This document shows positions 6,962 to 14,226 of a stretch of DNA of 18,161 bases, one piece after another. Where the stretch lies: assembly GCA_009920595.1 (NCBI GenBank), contig RFZR01000012.1:1-18161 (forward strand). Direction: 5' to 3'. How positions within the stretch are numbered: the stretch's first letter is position 1; each line of letters begins with the position of its first letter. Below the pieces are notes generated by a model. It was given only the letters and a program-made list of their open reading frames with translations, had not been told where the DNA came from and made no database searches. The position numbers and the translations under genes are program-made. The stretch is from Alphaproteobacteria bacterium (lineage in GTDB: Bacteria; Pseudomonadota; Alphaproteobacteria; Rhizobiales; Beijerinckiaceae).

Positions 6962-8185
6962 TCAGCCGCGCGCAGCGATATGCGTGGCAAGATATTCGGC
7001 GTCGCTCCATGCGCCCCAAATAAAGGGCGAGGCGCGGCGCGATAACCAAGCAAGACCCAAGAAATAGAGACCGGGCACAGGCGCGACACCGCGATGATGT
7101 TTCGGGCGACCTTTCTCGTCAAAGAGATCAAGTTTGATCCATCCAAAATCAAGCGCGTAACCCGTCGACCATAAAATGGTTTTCACACCTTCGGCGTTAA
7201 GATCAAGCGAGAGAATGGGATTTTTCACGCATTCAGGAAGCGGCCCGATCACATGGGCTTCAGGCTCTTCGGGCATATCAAGCTTGTTAGAGTCAACATA
7301 AGCATCCGCTTCACGAAGTACGGAAAGATAATTCGCGTCGCCTCTCAAAAGATTGTCTTTGATGTCGGGTGCAAAATTCAAAATGCCCGAATGATAATCT
7401 TCCGCGCGTCCAAGCAAAGTCATGCCACGTGAAGCAAATTCACGAAAATCAACCGTATGGCCGCCATGCGCGCCACTCACAGCAATGGTGACATGTTCTG
7501 TTTTTGGATCACGCGTTGTGGCATTCCATTTTCCCAAGACGCCGAGCCACCAGACAAAATCTTTTCCGCGATAACGCCGGGGCGGTCGATCATGCGGGCC
7601 GATTGATAAAAATACTTTGCGTCCCGAGCGCAATAACTCATCCGCAATCTGCGATCCTGATGAACCTGCGCCCACGACAAGTACGGCGCCTTCAGGCAAT
7701 TGTGCGGGGTTGCGATAGGTTGATGAATGGATTTGATGAAAGCCTGCTTCATTCGGGATCGCGGTTGGAATGATCGGCTTTTGGAATGGTCCTGTGGCCA
7801 CAATCACATTTTTCGCTTCGATTTCACCCGATGATGTTTCAAGGTGAAAGACATCATCATGCGCTTTTGTCAGGTTCTTCACTTCGACGTGAGAGCGAAC
7901 CGGCGCGTGAATGTCTTTGGCAAAATTTTCAAAATATTCGACGATCATGTCGCGTGTTGCGAAGCCATCCGGATCGATCTGATCAAAGGTCTTAGCCGGA
8001 AAGCGATCATGCCAAGCGGGTCCATTGGCAACCAGTGAGTCCCAGCGTTCAGACCGCCACCGCTCGGCAATGCGCTTGCGCTCTAAAACGACATGGCTCA
8101 CACCGCATTTGGAAAGATGGGCGCTCGCAGCAAGCCCCGCTTGACCGCCCCCGATCACCACCGTGTGAATCTTTTCGGCCGCCAT
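6962..8185 (-). CDS. Flavin-containing monooxygenase (COG2072 type)
   Basis: This 407-residue FAD/NADPH oxidoreductase has GGGQAG (12-17) for FAD, the FMO-type signature FHQIHSSTYRNP (149-160), an ATG motif (130-132), and a second dinucleotide fold VVGAGSSGSQIA (170-181). The core is typical of the group often labelled 'flavoprotein involved in K+ transport', a historical name with little support. Relatives oxygenate nitrogen or sulfur atoms or act as Baeyer-Villiger enzymes; the substrate here is unknown. The length is complete, and a strong AAGGGGAAGGG ribosome site precedes the ATG. It is divergent from the Rieske oxygenase across 192 bases, which suggests co-regulation with that operon, though this is inference. 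Confidence 0.85.
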   Translation of the reverse strand: MAAEKIHTVVIGGGQAGLAASAHLSKCGVSHVVLERKRIAERWRSERWDSLVANGPAWHDRFPAKTFDQIDPDGFATRDMIVEYFENFAKDIHAPVRSHVEVKNLTKAHDDVFHLETSSGEIEAKNVIVATGPFQKPIIPTAIPNEAGFHQIHSSTYRNPAQLPEGAVLVVGAGSSGSQIADELLRSGRKVFLSIGPHDRPPRRYRGKDFVWWLGVLGKWNATTRDPKTEHVTIAVSGAHGGHTVDFREFASRGMTLLGRAEDYHSGILNFAPDIKDNLLRGDANYLSVLREADAYVDSNKLDMPEEPEAHVIGPLPECVKNPILSLDLNAEGVKTILWSTGYALDFGWIKLDLFDEKGRPKHHRGVAPVPGLYFLGLAWLSRRASPFIWGAWSDAEYLATHIAARG

Positions 8186-8377
8186 CCCTTCCCCTTCCCA
8201 CGCGATACACTCTTAGCCTTCTAAGCGAAGCCGCGCGCAGATAAAAGTCAATTGATCCGTTTTGGATAACCTGCCTGATCCGGCATAGACTAAACAAAAG
8301 GCAAAACAAAAACTTGCCGGCCGTTCAATTTGGCGACAAGATTTGATGAGTATCGCGTAAGGCTCGGGGAGAGAGTT
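8186..8377. promoter_or_regulatory. Divergent intergenic region between monooxygenase and Rieske oxygenase genes
   Basis: These 192 bases must hold the promoters of both genes. I see no consensus -35/-10 pair in either direction. A CCGGCA (8280-8285) and its complement TGCCGG (8315-8320) flank an A-rich stretch and could be a spaced operator, but arms of six bases are weak evidence. No regulator gene is adjacent. Confidence 0.3.
8366..8375 (+). promoter_or_regulatory. Ribosome binding site that fixes the Rieske oxygenase start
   Basis: A purine run GGGGAGAGAG ends two bases before ATG 8378, with its GGGGAG core six bases away. It is an excellent Shine-Dalgarno match and rules out the longer in-frame TTG start at 8330. 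Confidence 0.75.
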
Positions 8378-9514
8378 ATGTCGCAGGTTATAGACGCCCA
8401 AACCGCTGTCGCCGAGCTTGTGGCCAATGTCAGCACGGCTTTTGAAAAAGCCCGTGCGATGCCAAAAAGTGTTTATACATCGGAAGCTCTGGCGGAACTT
8501 GAAACAAAAAAGATTTTTGCGCGTGAATGGATCTGTGTTGGGCGCTCTTCAAGCCTCGAAAATCCCGGCGACTATTTGACGCTCCATTTAGCAGGCGAAC
8601 CAATCATCGTCATCCGTGACCAGAACGGCACGCTGCGCGCGATGTCGAATGTATGTCTTCATCGCATGTCAACCATGCTTGAGGGGCGCGGCAATAAACG
8701 CGTGATCACCTGCCCCTATCACGGCTGGAGCTACAACACCGATGGGTGTTTGCGTGGCGCGCCCGCAATGAAACAGAATGTCGATTTCTCCGCCAGTGAT
8801 TATCGTTTGCCGCATTATCGCTGCGAGGAATGGCTTGGCTGGGTCATGGTCTCGCTCAATAAAGACGCGCGTCCCGTCGCTGAAGAATTCGGCGATGTTG
8901 AAGCGATGATCGCCGATTATGATTTGGGCTCATATCGCGAAGCCTTCAGCGAAGATTTTGTCTGGAATACAAATTGGAAAATTCTCGCCGAAAATTTTAT
9001 GGAAAGTTATCATCTGCCCGTTTGCCATGCGGGCACGATTGGCGGCCTTTCCAAACTTGACGAAATGATCTGCCCGCCGGGCGAGAAAAATTTCAACTAT
9101 CACACGATCTTGAAAGATCCGTCTTTCACCATCGGTGTCGCGCATCCAAAAAATACAAGACTGGTTGGCGAGCGTCGCCGCATGACTTATCTGCTCGCGC
9201 TTTATCCGACTTTATTGATCACACTTACGCCCGGCTATTTTTGGTATCTCTCTCTGCAACCGCTTGGGGCTTCAAAAGTGCAGGTGCATTTTGGCGGCGG
9301 TATGTCGCCTGATTTTCTGGGCGATGCCGACACAGAGAAACATTTCAATCAACTGAAGACGCTTCTTGATGAGGTGAATGTCGAAGATAAAGGTTGCACA
9401 GAACGGGTTTATCGGGGCTTATGTTCATCCGCCGCCAAACCTGGACATCTCTCGCATCTTGAGCGACCGAATTATGATTTCGCCGTGTGGCTTGCAGATC
9501 GTCTCTCGGCATGA
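8378..9514 (+). CDS. Rieske non-heme iron oxygenase, large (alpha) subunit
   Basis: This is a 378-residue ring-hydroxylating-type oxygenase. The Rieske [2Fe-2S] ligands are Cys93 and His95 (CLH), and Cys112 and His115 (CPYHGW). The catalytic domain has NWKILAENFMESYHLPVCH with iron ligands His212 and His217; Asp337 in VNVEDKGC is the likely third. Glu205 is placed to bridge electron transfer between subunits. The whole looks closer to single-component amine-type oxygenases (carnitine, glycine betaine, stachydrine N-demethylation) than to naphthalene-type dioxygenases. That reading rests on overall resemblance only. No ferredoxin or reductase partner lies in the window. The stop overlaps the next start (ATGA), showing translational coupling to the M20 deacylase. 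The substrate is unknown. Confidence 0.88.
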   Translation: MSQVIDAQTAVAELVANVSTAFEKARAMPKSVYTSEALAELETKKIFAREWICVGRSSSLENPGDYLTLHLAGEPIIVIRDQNGTLRAMSNVCLHRMSTMLEGRGNKRVITCPYHGWSYNTDGCLRGAPAMKQNVDFSASDYRLPHYRCEEWLGWVMVSLNKDARPVAEEFGDVEAMIADYDLGSYREAFSEDFVWNTNWKILAENFMESYHLPVCHAGTIGGLSKLDEMICPPGEKNFNYHTILKDPSFTIGVAHPKNTRLVGERRRMTYLLALYPTLLITLTPGYFWYLSLQPLGASKVQVHFGGGMSPDFLGDADTEKHFNQLKTLLDEVNVEDKGCTERVYRGLCSSAAKPGHLSHLERPNYDFAVWLADRLSA

Positions 9515-10680
9515 ACGAACAAAAACTTGCCCGCGCTGCAGCGATCCTCGCCGATCTCGTTGGATTTCCAACAATCAGCGCGCGCTCAAATCTTGATCTC
9601 ATCGAATATATTCGCGCGCTGCTCTTGAATCGTGGCATCGAGTCGATTCCTGTTTTCAATGAAGAGCGCACAAAGGCCAATCTTGTGGCGTCGATTGGCC
9701 CAAAAAATCAAACGGGTGGCGTGCTTCTCTCCGGCCACACAGATGTTGTTCCGGTTGAAGGCCAGGCCTGGTCAAGTGATCCATTTTCTCTAACAGAGCG
9801 CGACGGAAAATTTTTTGGTCGTGGCACCTGCGATATGAAAGGGTTCATCGCTTGCGTCTTGGCGCATGTCGAAAACCTTGATTACAAAACGCTCAAAAGC
9901 CCACTTCAAATGGTCTTCAGTTTTGATGAAGAAATCGGCTGTGTGGGCGTCAGAAGCGTCGTTGAGAATTTTTCAACGCTTGCGGCACGCCCATCGTTGA
10001 TCATCATTGGCGAACCAACCCTGATGGAACCAGCGATCGGACATAAGGGAAAAATCGCCGGCATCATGCGGTGCAAAGGGCATGAATGTCATTCAAGCGA
10101 CGCGCCGAAAGGATTAAACGCGATCCATCTTGCCAATGAGATGATTACAGCGACCAGAAAACTGCAAGAAAAAATCGCTCAACACCCGCGCCCTGAAGAA
10201 GGTTTTACAATTCCCTATACGACACTTCACATCGGGACAATCAAAGGCGGAACAGCGCTCAACATTGTGCCTGCAGATTGCACGCTGGAATTTGAAATCA
10301 GAAACAGTCCTTCAGATCCGGCGAAAAACGTGCTGCACTCTCTCTTTGATGAAGCCGCTCTTGTGACTGAGCGCGTGAAAGGCCGCTTTCCCGAATGTGG
10401 TGTTACGCTTGAAATCACCAATGAATATCCGGGCCTTTTGATGCGCGAGAACGAGACTTCACTCACGACTTTGCAGACGCTTGTCGGTTCACAAAAGGCA
10501 AAGAAGATTTCCTTTGGAACCGAAGGCGGTCTCTTTCATCAGGCGCTTAATGTGCCGACTTATATTTGCGGCCCCGGTGATATCGCTCAAGCGCATAGGC
10601 CGGATGAATTTATTTCGCGTGATCAAATGGCACGCTGTCTCGCATTTCTTGAAAACTTATCTCACACGCTTCGCGCCTAA
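9511..10680 (+). CDS. M20 family deacylase, ArgE-like
   Basis: This 389-residue metallohydrolase resembles acetylornithine deacetylase. The dinuclear zinc ligands and catalytic residues are visible: SGHTD (His76, Asp78), RGTCDMKG (Asp108), FDEEIG (Glu140 catalytic, Glu141 ligand), GEPT (Glu168), and AHRPDE near the end (His362). The ArgE hallmark FGTEGGLFH (335-343) is present. ATG 9511 overlaps the oxygenase stop; GTG 9487 is in frame but lies inside that gene. True arginine-biosynthetic argE is rarely placed behind a Rieske oxygenase, so this paralogue more likely removes an acyl group in a catabolic pathway. The stop lies four bases before that of the convergent DUF1028 gene. Confidence 0.87.
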   Translation: MNEQKLARAAAILADLVGFPTISARSNLDLIEYIRALLLNRGIESIPVFNEERTKANLVASIGPKNQTGGVLLSGHTDVVPVEGQAWSSDPFSLTERDGKFFGRGTCDMKGFIACVLAHVENLDYKTLKSPLQMVFSFDEEIGCVGVRSVVENFSTLAARPSLIIIGEPTLMEPAIGHKGKIAGIMRCKGHECHSSDAPKGLNAIHLANEMITATRKLQEKIAQHPRPEEGFTIPYTTLHIGTIKGGTALNIVPADCTLEFEIRNSPSDPAKNVLHSLFDEAALVTERVKGRFPECGVTLEITNEYPGLLMRENETSLTTLQTLVGSQKAKKISFGTEGGLFHQALNVPTYICGPGDIAQAHRPDEFISRDQMARCLAFLENLSHTLRA

Positions 10681-10683
10681 GAG

Positions 10684-11361
10684 TCACTTGTTGCCGGGCA
10701 CGCCATAAGAGGGCGCTTTGGTCGGATCAAGCGCACGCGTCACATAGGCGTCAAGCTGCGGTTTCCAACGCTCCCACAACTCCGCCAAAGCGCCAACAGG
10801 ATCATCGTCATGCCAATCGACACGAAGATCCGCCACAGGCCATGAAACTTCTCGCACGATGACAAGGCCTGCCGAATGGACCGGCCCTTCTTCACCACCT
10901 GCGGCAAGCCCCGCAAGCATCGATCCAATCAAACGATCACCAAAATCAGCGCCCTCACTTGCTTCAAAAAACTTGCGCATCGACTGAAGCACGTCGAGAT
11001 CACGCAACATATTGCCGGCAACGGCACCATTTTTAAATGCAAGCGCACCATAGGTGCCGAGCGCCTCAGCGCCTGAATGAACAGCTGAGAGACCATGACG
11101 ATCCACGAACGCGATTTGACGATATTCAATATGAGCGGATGTCGCTTTCATGCGCTCAAGCGCCTCTTGTGCCGAAAGACCTTCCGCCATCAACGCCAAA
11201 CCCTTTGGCCCGATTGTGGGATCCGTGACATTTTGTGTAGCGACCGCACCCACACCGGCGCGGGCATGCGCGCACCGAGCGGCGACCGCAGGACTGGATG
11301 AAGAGACAGCAACGCCGAATTGTCCCGTTCGCTCACACCGCGCGGAGATTGAGAAGGTCAT
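10684..11361 (-). CDS. DUF1028 family protein (Ntn-hydrolase-like)
   Basis: The product has 225 residues. The start, MTFSISARCERTGQFGVAVS, and the later VGAVATQNVTDPTIGPKGL are typical of DUF1028, a family assigned to the Ntn-hydrolase fold and without a firmly assigned reaction. Other family landmarks are FVDRHG followed by HSG, NGAVAGNML, and a GGEEGPVHSAGLVIV block. DUF1028 genes often accompany Rid proteins, M20 deacylases and peptide or amine transporters, a pattern matched here. It lies 19 bases downstream of the Rid gene in a two-gene operon, with a purine-rich AAGAAAGAG ribosome site. It probably hydrolyses an amide-type bond, but that is inferred from the fold. Confidence 0.85.
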   Translation of the reverse strand: MTFSISARCERTGQFGVAVSSSSPAVAARCAHARAGVGAVATQNVTDPTIGPKGLALMAEGLSAQEALERMKATSAHIEYRQIAFVDRHGLSAVHSGAEALGTYGALAFKNGAVAGNMLRDLDVLQSMRKFFEASEGADFGDRLIGSMLAGLAAGGEEGPVHSAGLVIVREVSWPVADLRVDWHDDDPVGALAELWERWKPQLDAYVTRALDPTKAPSYGVPGNK

Positions 11362-11380
11362 GCGAGAACTCTTTCTTCAC

Positions 11381-11794
11381 TCACTCAGGAATGACGGCGG
11401 TGACTTCAATTTCAACAAGCCATTCAGGGCGCGCAAGCGCCGTCACCACAAGACCCGTTGAACAATAATGCACGCCTTTGAGCCATTTGCCCATTTCGAC
11501 ATAAACCGCCTCGCGAAAGCGGATATCGGTCAGATAAATCGTGATGCGACAGATATGGGATAAATCGCTGCCTGCTTCCTCGAGCAACATTTTGACATTG
11601 CGCATGGCGACCCGCGCCTGCCCTTCAGGATCACCAACCGCGAGATTTTCGCGTGTCTCGAGATCCTGCGAGACCTGCCCACGCACAAACACCATGGTGC
11701 CGCGCGCTACCACCGCTTGGGCAAGATCATTATCGAGTTTTTGTTCAGGATATGTGGCCTTTGTGTTGAAGGGACGGATACGCGTGTGAACCAT
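11381..11794 (-). CDS. Rid (YjgF/YER057c/UK114) family protein lacking the catalytic arginine
   Basis: This is a 137-residue Rid-fold protein with the family landmarks VVARGTMVFVRGQVSQD, AMRNVKMLLEEAGSDLSHI and ITIYLTDIRFREAV, ending in LVEIEVTAVIP. The open frame extends upstream to 11854, but ATG 11794 begins at the family start and has GGGG five bases upstream. Archetypal RidA deaminates reactive imines such as 2-aminoacrylate using an arginine (Arg105) in a PxRxxVxV segment. Here the matching segment reads YCSTGLVVTALARPEW with Ser-Thr instead. This places the protein with Rid subgroups that lack imine deaminase activity. It is the first gene of a Rid-DUF1028 operon that converges on the oxygenase-deacylase operon. 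Confidence 0.87.
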   Translation of the reverse strand: MVHTRIRPFNTKATYPEQKLDNDLAQAVVARGTMVFVRGQVSQDLETRENLAVGDPEGQARVAMRNVKMLLEEAGSDLSHICRITIYLTDIRFREAVYVEMGKWLKGVHYCSTGLVVTALARPEWLVEIEVTAVIPE

Positions 11795-11973
11795 AAACCC
11801 CAATCCTCTTCGCCGTTTTTGATCAGAAGTGATGCTTGTCTCGGGCTTTTTCATGAATGCGTCAAGCTAAGTGGCGGGCGAGTGACCCTGCCCTCTCTCA
11901 TGCGTGGTTGCATCTTGAGCCTAAAAACGCCCGTGTATGGATGGGAAAGACCGGCCCGATGAGCCTATCCTTT

Positions 11974-11982
11974 TGCTAGAAT
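11974..11982 (+). promoter_or_regulatory. Candidate extended -10 promoter for the His-rich peptide
   Basis: TGCTAGAAT matches the extended -10 consensus (TGnTATAAT) with one change in the hexamer. It lies about 70 bases before the ATG at 12053. No good -35 is placed 17 bases upstream, which extended -10 promoters can tolerate. The call is weak. Confidence 0.3.
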
Positions 11983-12052
11983 TTGAATACACTGCCCCTC
12001 CGGAAACGCTGTATTGAGTGCCAACTAGCCCAACCCTGTGAGGACCCCTTCG

Positions 12053-12253
12053 ATGAGCAAAAAGCAGAAACGTACGGATTACCCCCTGAATTCAACACGC
12101 CGTAAGGCGGCAGCTCCTGCTGCGGCACATGCCTCGGAAAGCCATGGTGATCACCATGGGGACGGCGGTCATCAAGCCAGCCACGATCACCAAGATCATC
12201 ATGAAGACCATCACAGCGGAAGCCATCACAAGGATGATCATTCCAGCAATTGA
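12053..12253 (+). CDS. Histidine/aspartate-rich small protein
   Basis: The product has 66 residues in two parts. The first 24 are basic (MSKKQKRTDY, STRRK) followed by an Ala/Pro linker. From residue 26 to 63 there are 14 histidines with many Asp, Ser and Gly, mostly as DHH, HDH and SHH steps, and no cysteine. There is no signal peptide, so it should be cytosolic. Such tails bind Zn, Ni, Co or Cu loosely in metallochaperones such as HypB, SlyD and CooJ. Here the tail forms most of the protein, which suggests metal buffering or storage. GTG 12038 is an in-frame alternative start. It is bounded by its own upstream gap and a strong terminator, so it is probably monocistronic. I know no named family for it. 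Confidence 0.7.
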   Translation: MSKKQKRTDYPLNSTRRKAAAPAAAHASESHGDHHGDGGHQASHDHQDHHEDHHSGSHHKDDHSSN

Positions 12254-12293
12254 CCTGTGAGGGCAAACGCCCCACCCCGTCGGGGCGCGATCC

Positions 12294-12326
12294 ATGATGG
12301 CCGATCGTCTCGGCCATCATTTTTTT
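12294..12326 (+). terminator. Intrinsic terminator after the His-rich peptide gene
   Basis: A perfect 11-base stem, ATGATGGCCGA paired with TCGGCCATCAT, closes a five-base loop (TCGTC) and runs into seven T residues (12320-12326). It ends the small His-rich gene 40 bases after its stop. A second short GC hairpin (CCCCGTCGGGG, 12276-12286) precedes it. Confidence 0.9.
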
Positions 12327-12501
12327 GGCACTTTGACCTTGTTCGACCACGCGTTCGACAAGTGCTGCCGCGCCAGGCGCTGAGAGACCAAAACGGCCTG
12401 CCCCTTCGGGACAATTCGTACAATTTATCGACATATATTTGAAATATGACGGATCCAACAGCCAGGAACGACCGTAACATCACCAATACGGGAGATCTGC
12501 G

Positions 12502-12705
12502 ATGTCTGACCAGCTCATATCGCAAGCCCTTTTGGCTTGGGAACACTTTCTCTCAGGGGCCGGCTTTGGTGAACCTGCCCGGGCAGCCGCTCAAAAAAGA
12601 GGCTGGATTGACCAAGATGGCCGCCCCACGACGGACGGTCGCCGCCTGATTGAAGCCTTGATCGAGCAAAAAGAGCAAAGAAGCGTCTTTCGCAATTTGA
12701 TCTGA
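12502..12705 (+). CDS. Small protein of unknown function, 67 residues
   Basis: The ATG at 12502 follows a GGGAG ribosome site (12490-12494). The product is soluble, without a signal peptide: MSDQLISQALLAWEHF, then GEPARAAAQKRGWIDQDGRPT, then GRRLIEALIEQKEQR. The helix-turn-RGWID-xGxPT-xGxxLIxAL arrangement resembles the wing and recognition part of small winged-helix proteins, but it is too short to assign. It lies 80 bases before the secreted protein gene at 12786 in the same direction, so the two may share a transcript ending at 13085. The AT-rich stretch at about 12417-12444 is its likely promoter region, although I see no consensus pair. Confidence 0.65.
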   Translation: MSDQLISQALLAWEHFLSGAGFGEPARAAAQKRGWIDQDGRPTTDGRRLIEALIEQKEQRSVFRNLI

Positions 12706-12785
12706 TCGACAAACACGCCCCAGGGCGTGTCCCACGGCCGCTTGATGTCGCTGGAATTTAACCTGAAAACAAGGATGGTGCTCCA

Positions 12786-13025
12786 ATGAAAAATCTGACT
12801 TTCGCTGCGCTTTTGGTTCTCGGTCTGGCCTCGCCCGCTTTGGCAAGCCATTGCCCGATGGATATGAAAAAGATCGAAGCCGCAATGAAAACCGCGATGC
12901 TGGATGACGCTAAAAAGAAGAAAGTCATGGAGCTTTACGAAAAAGGTAAAGCTGAGCATGAATCAGGCAATCATAAAGCCTCTGAAGCTGATCTTGCGGA
13001 AGCGATGAAATTGCTCGGGATCTAA
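12786..13025 (+). CDS. Small periplasmic protein of unknown function
   Basis: The product has 79 residues with a textbook signal peptide (MKNLTFAALLVLGLASPALA, cleavage after residue 20). The 59-residue mature form begins SHCPMDMKKIEAAMK and continues as charged amphipathic helices: KKKKVMELYEKGKAEHESG, then an acidic helix ending AMKLLGI. The helix-turn-helix spacing is TPR-like. The single Cys with adjacent His and two Met at the mature N-terminus (SHCPMDM) could bind copper or another soft metal, but this is inference. An AAGGATGG sequence about nine bases upstream serves as the ribosome site. A strong terminator follows 33 bases after the stop. Confidence 0.75.
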   Translation: MKNLTFAALLVLGLASPALASHCPMDMKKIEAAMKTAMLDDAKKKKVMELYEKGKAEHESGNHKASEADLAEAMKLLGI

Positions 13026-13058
13026 TCGCACAATCGATTAGAAACGGTTCACTCATGA

Positions 13059-13085
13059 AAGCCCGAACATGTTTCGGGCTTTTTT
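13059..13085 (+). terminator. Intrinsic terminator after the small periplasmic protein gene
   Basis: The perfect nine-base stem AAGCCCGAA / TTCGGGCTT has a five-base loop (CATGT) and ends in a run of six T residues (13080-13085). It closes the transcript carrying the genes at 12502 and 12786. Confidence 0.92.
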
Positions 13086-13163
13086 GTATTAAACCAAGTT
13101 TCACTTACTTTTTGGCAACAGAGTTAAACTGTACCGAAGGCAAAAAAGCGATAACGAGCTGAC

Positions 13164-14066
13164 ATGATCAAGAAAATGATCGCTGATCAAATTCGGTCTT
13201 TTGCTGGAAGCGGGCGTCCGCCGACAGATTTCCTCATACCCGCAAATGATCCTGGTTTATTCGGTCCAGAGTCAATGGCATGGGAAATCCACCGTGACTT
13301 TGTATCCATGATGATCGGGGGGATTAGCGCGCTCATACTCCAAGCTCAACATCCAGCGGCTTTGGCAGGCGTATGGGATCACTCCACGTTCCGCAAAGAT
13401 CTTCGCGGCCGATTAAAGCGCACAGCCTATTTTATTGCAGCAACAACTTATGGCGGAAAAGAAATGGCGATGACCTCGATTCATCGCGTCAAATCGATCC
13501 ATGACCATCTTCATGGCGTGCTTCCGGATGGCAGAACTTATCGGGTGAGCGATCCTCACCTTCTTTACTGGGTTCACCTTACCGAGATCACGAGCTTTTT
13601 AAAATCTTACGAAACCTATCGCGGGCGACGGCTCAGTCGCGCTTTGAAAGATCAATATATTGCCGAGATGAGTTTGATCGTGCGTGGACTGGGTTGCGAC
13701 TTGAAGGATGAGAAAGGCCATGACCGGATCGCAATGACTTATAGTCAGGCCCTTGATGATATTCGCGCCTATCGCTCAGAGCTTGAATATACTGAGCGTA
13801 CACAAACTGTCATCAACCTCATCGAGAATGCCCCGACCGAACCGCAGCTTTACGCGATGAATAAACTGATTATCAAAGCCGGATTCAACAATCTTCCTGA
13901 TTGGATTTATCCGATGATCAACCGACAAGTGCCCACAGAAAGTGAACGCTATCTCGTCGAAGCGGCCATAAAGGCCATGGCGGTACCCGTGCGCTGGGCA
14001 CTCTCAGATGGCGTTCACGCCCATGCACTTCGTCGAATGAGATCTAGTGCCGTCAGAGAAGATTGA
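13164..14066 (+). CDS. MpaB family oxygenase (DUF2236)
   Basis: This 300-residue protein belongs to the MpaB/DUF2236 family, which includes rubber-degrading latex clearing protein (Lcp, heme b) and fungal MpaB'. Landmarks are the N-terminal PNDPGLFGPESMAWEIHRD, the segment LILQAQHPAALAGVWDHS, RLKRTAYFIAATTYG, and DPHLLYWVHLTE, which holds histidines placed like those that bind heme in the family. There is no signal peptide or Tat motif, unlike secreted Lcp, so rubber cleavage is unlikely and the substrate is unknown. ATG 13164 follows a weak GAG ribosome site; ATG 13176 is an alternative. It stands alone after a terminator, and I see no intrinsic terminator behind it. Confidence 0.85.
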   Translation: MIKKMIADQIRSFAGSGRPPTDFLIPANDPGLFGPESMAWEIHRDFVSMMIGGISALILQAQHPAALAGVWDHSTFRKDLRGRLKRTAYFIAATTYGGKEMAMTSIHRVKSIHDHLHGVLPDGRTYRVSDPHLLYWVHLTEITSFLKSYETYRGRRLSRALKDQYIAEMSLIVRGLGCDLKDEKGHDRIAMTYSQALDDIRAYRSELEYTERTQTVINLIENAPTEPQLYAMNKLIIKAGFNNLPDWIYPMINRQVPTESERYLVEAAIKAMAVPVRWALSDGVHAHALRRMRSSAVRED

Positions 14067-14226
14067 ACTCTCGACTGGCCTCCCCAATTCGCGCTCTTTA
14101 GCTATAGATTAGCCGTATGACAGGAATAATCCACGCGGAGACCGCAGTGCTTGTTAAAATACTCCTTTCATGCGGCCCCCATACGAATCTAAGAGCCGCT
14201 AAATTGGGCTGACATTTATATAAAAT

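Noticed and set aside
6950..6966. TGAG-TGCG-CTCA as a bidirectional terminator between the secreted protein and the monooxygenase
   Set aside because: It has four-base arms and no T-run on either strand.
8330..8377. Upstream TTG start for the Rieske oxygenase
   Set aside because: The excellent ribosome site at 8366-8375 fixes ATG 8378, and the extra residues do not match the family.
11976..12458. 160-codon minus-strand frame across the His-rich gene and terminator
   Set aside because: It would run through a perfect rho-independent terminator, and its middle mirrors the His codons of the other strand. Only its first 45 or so residues look protein-like, which is not enough for a call.
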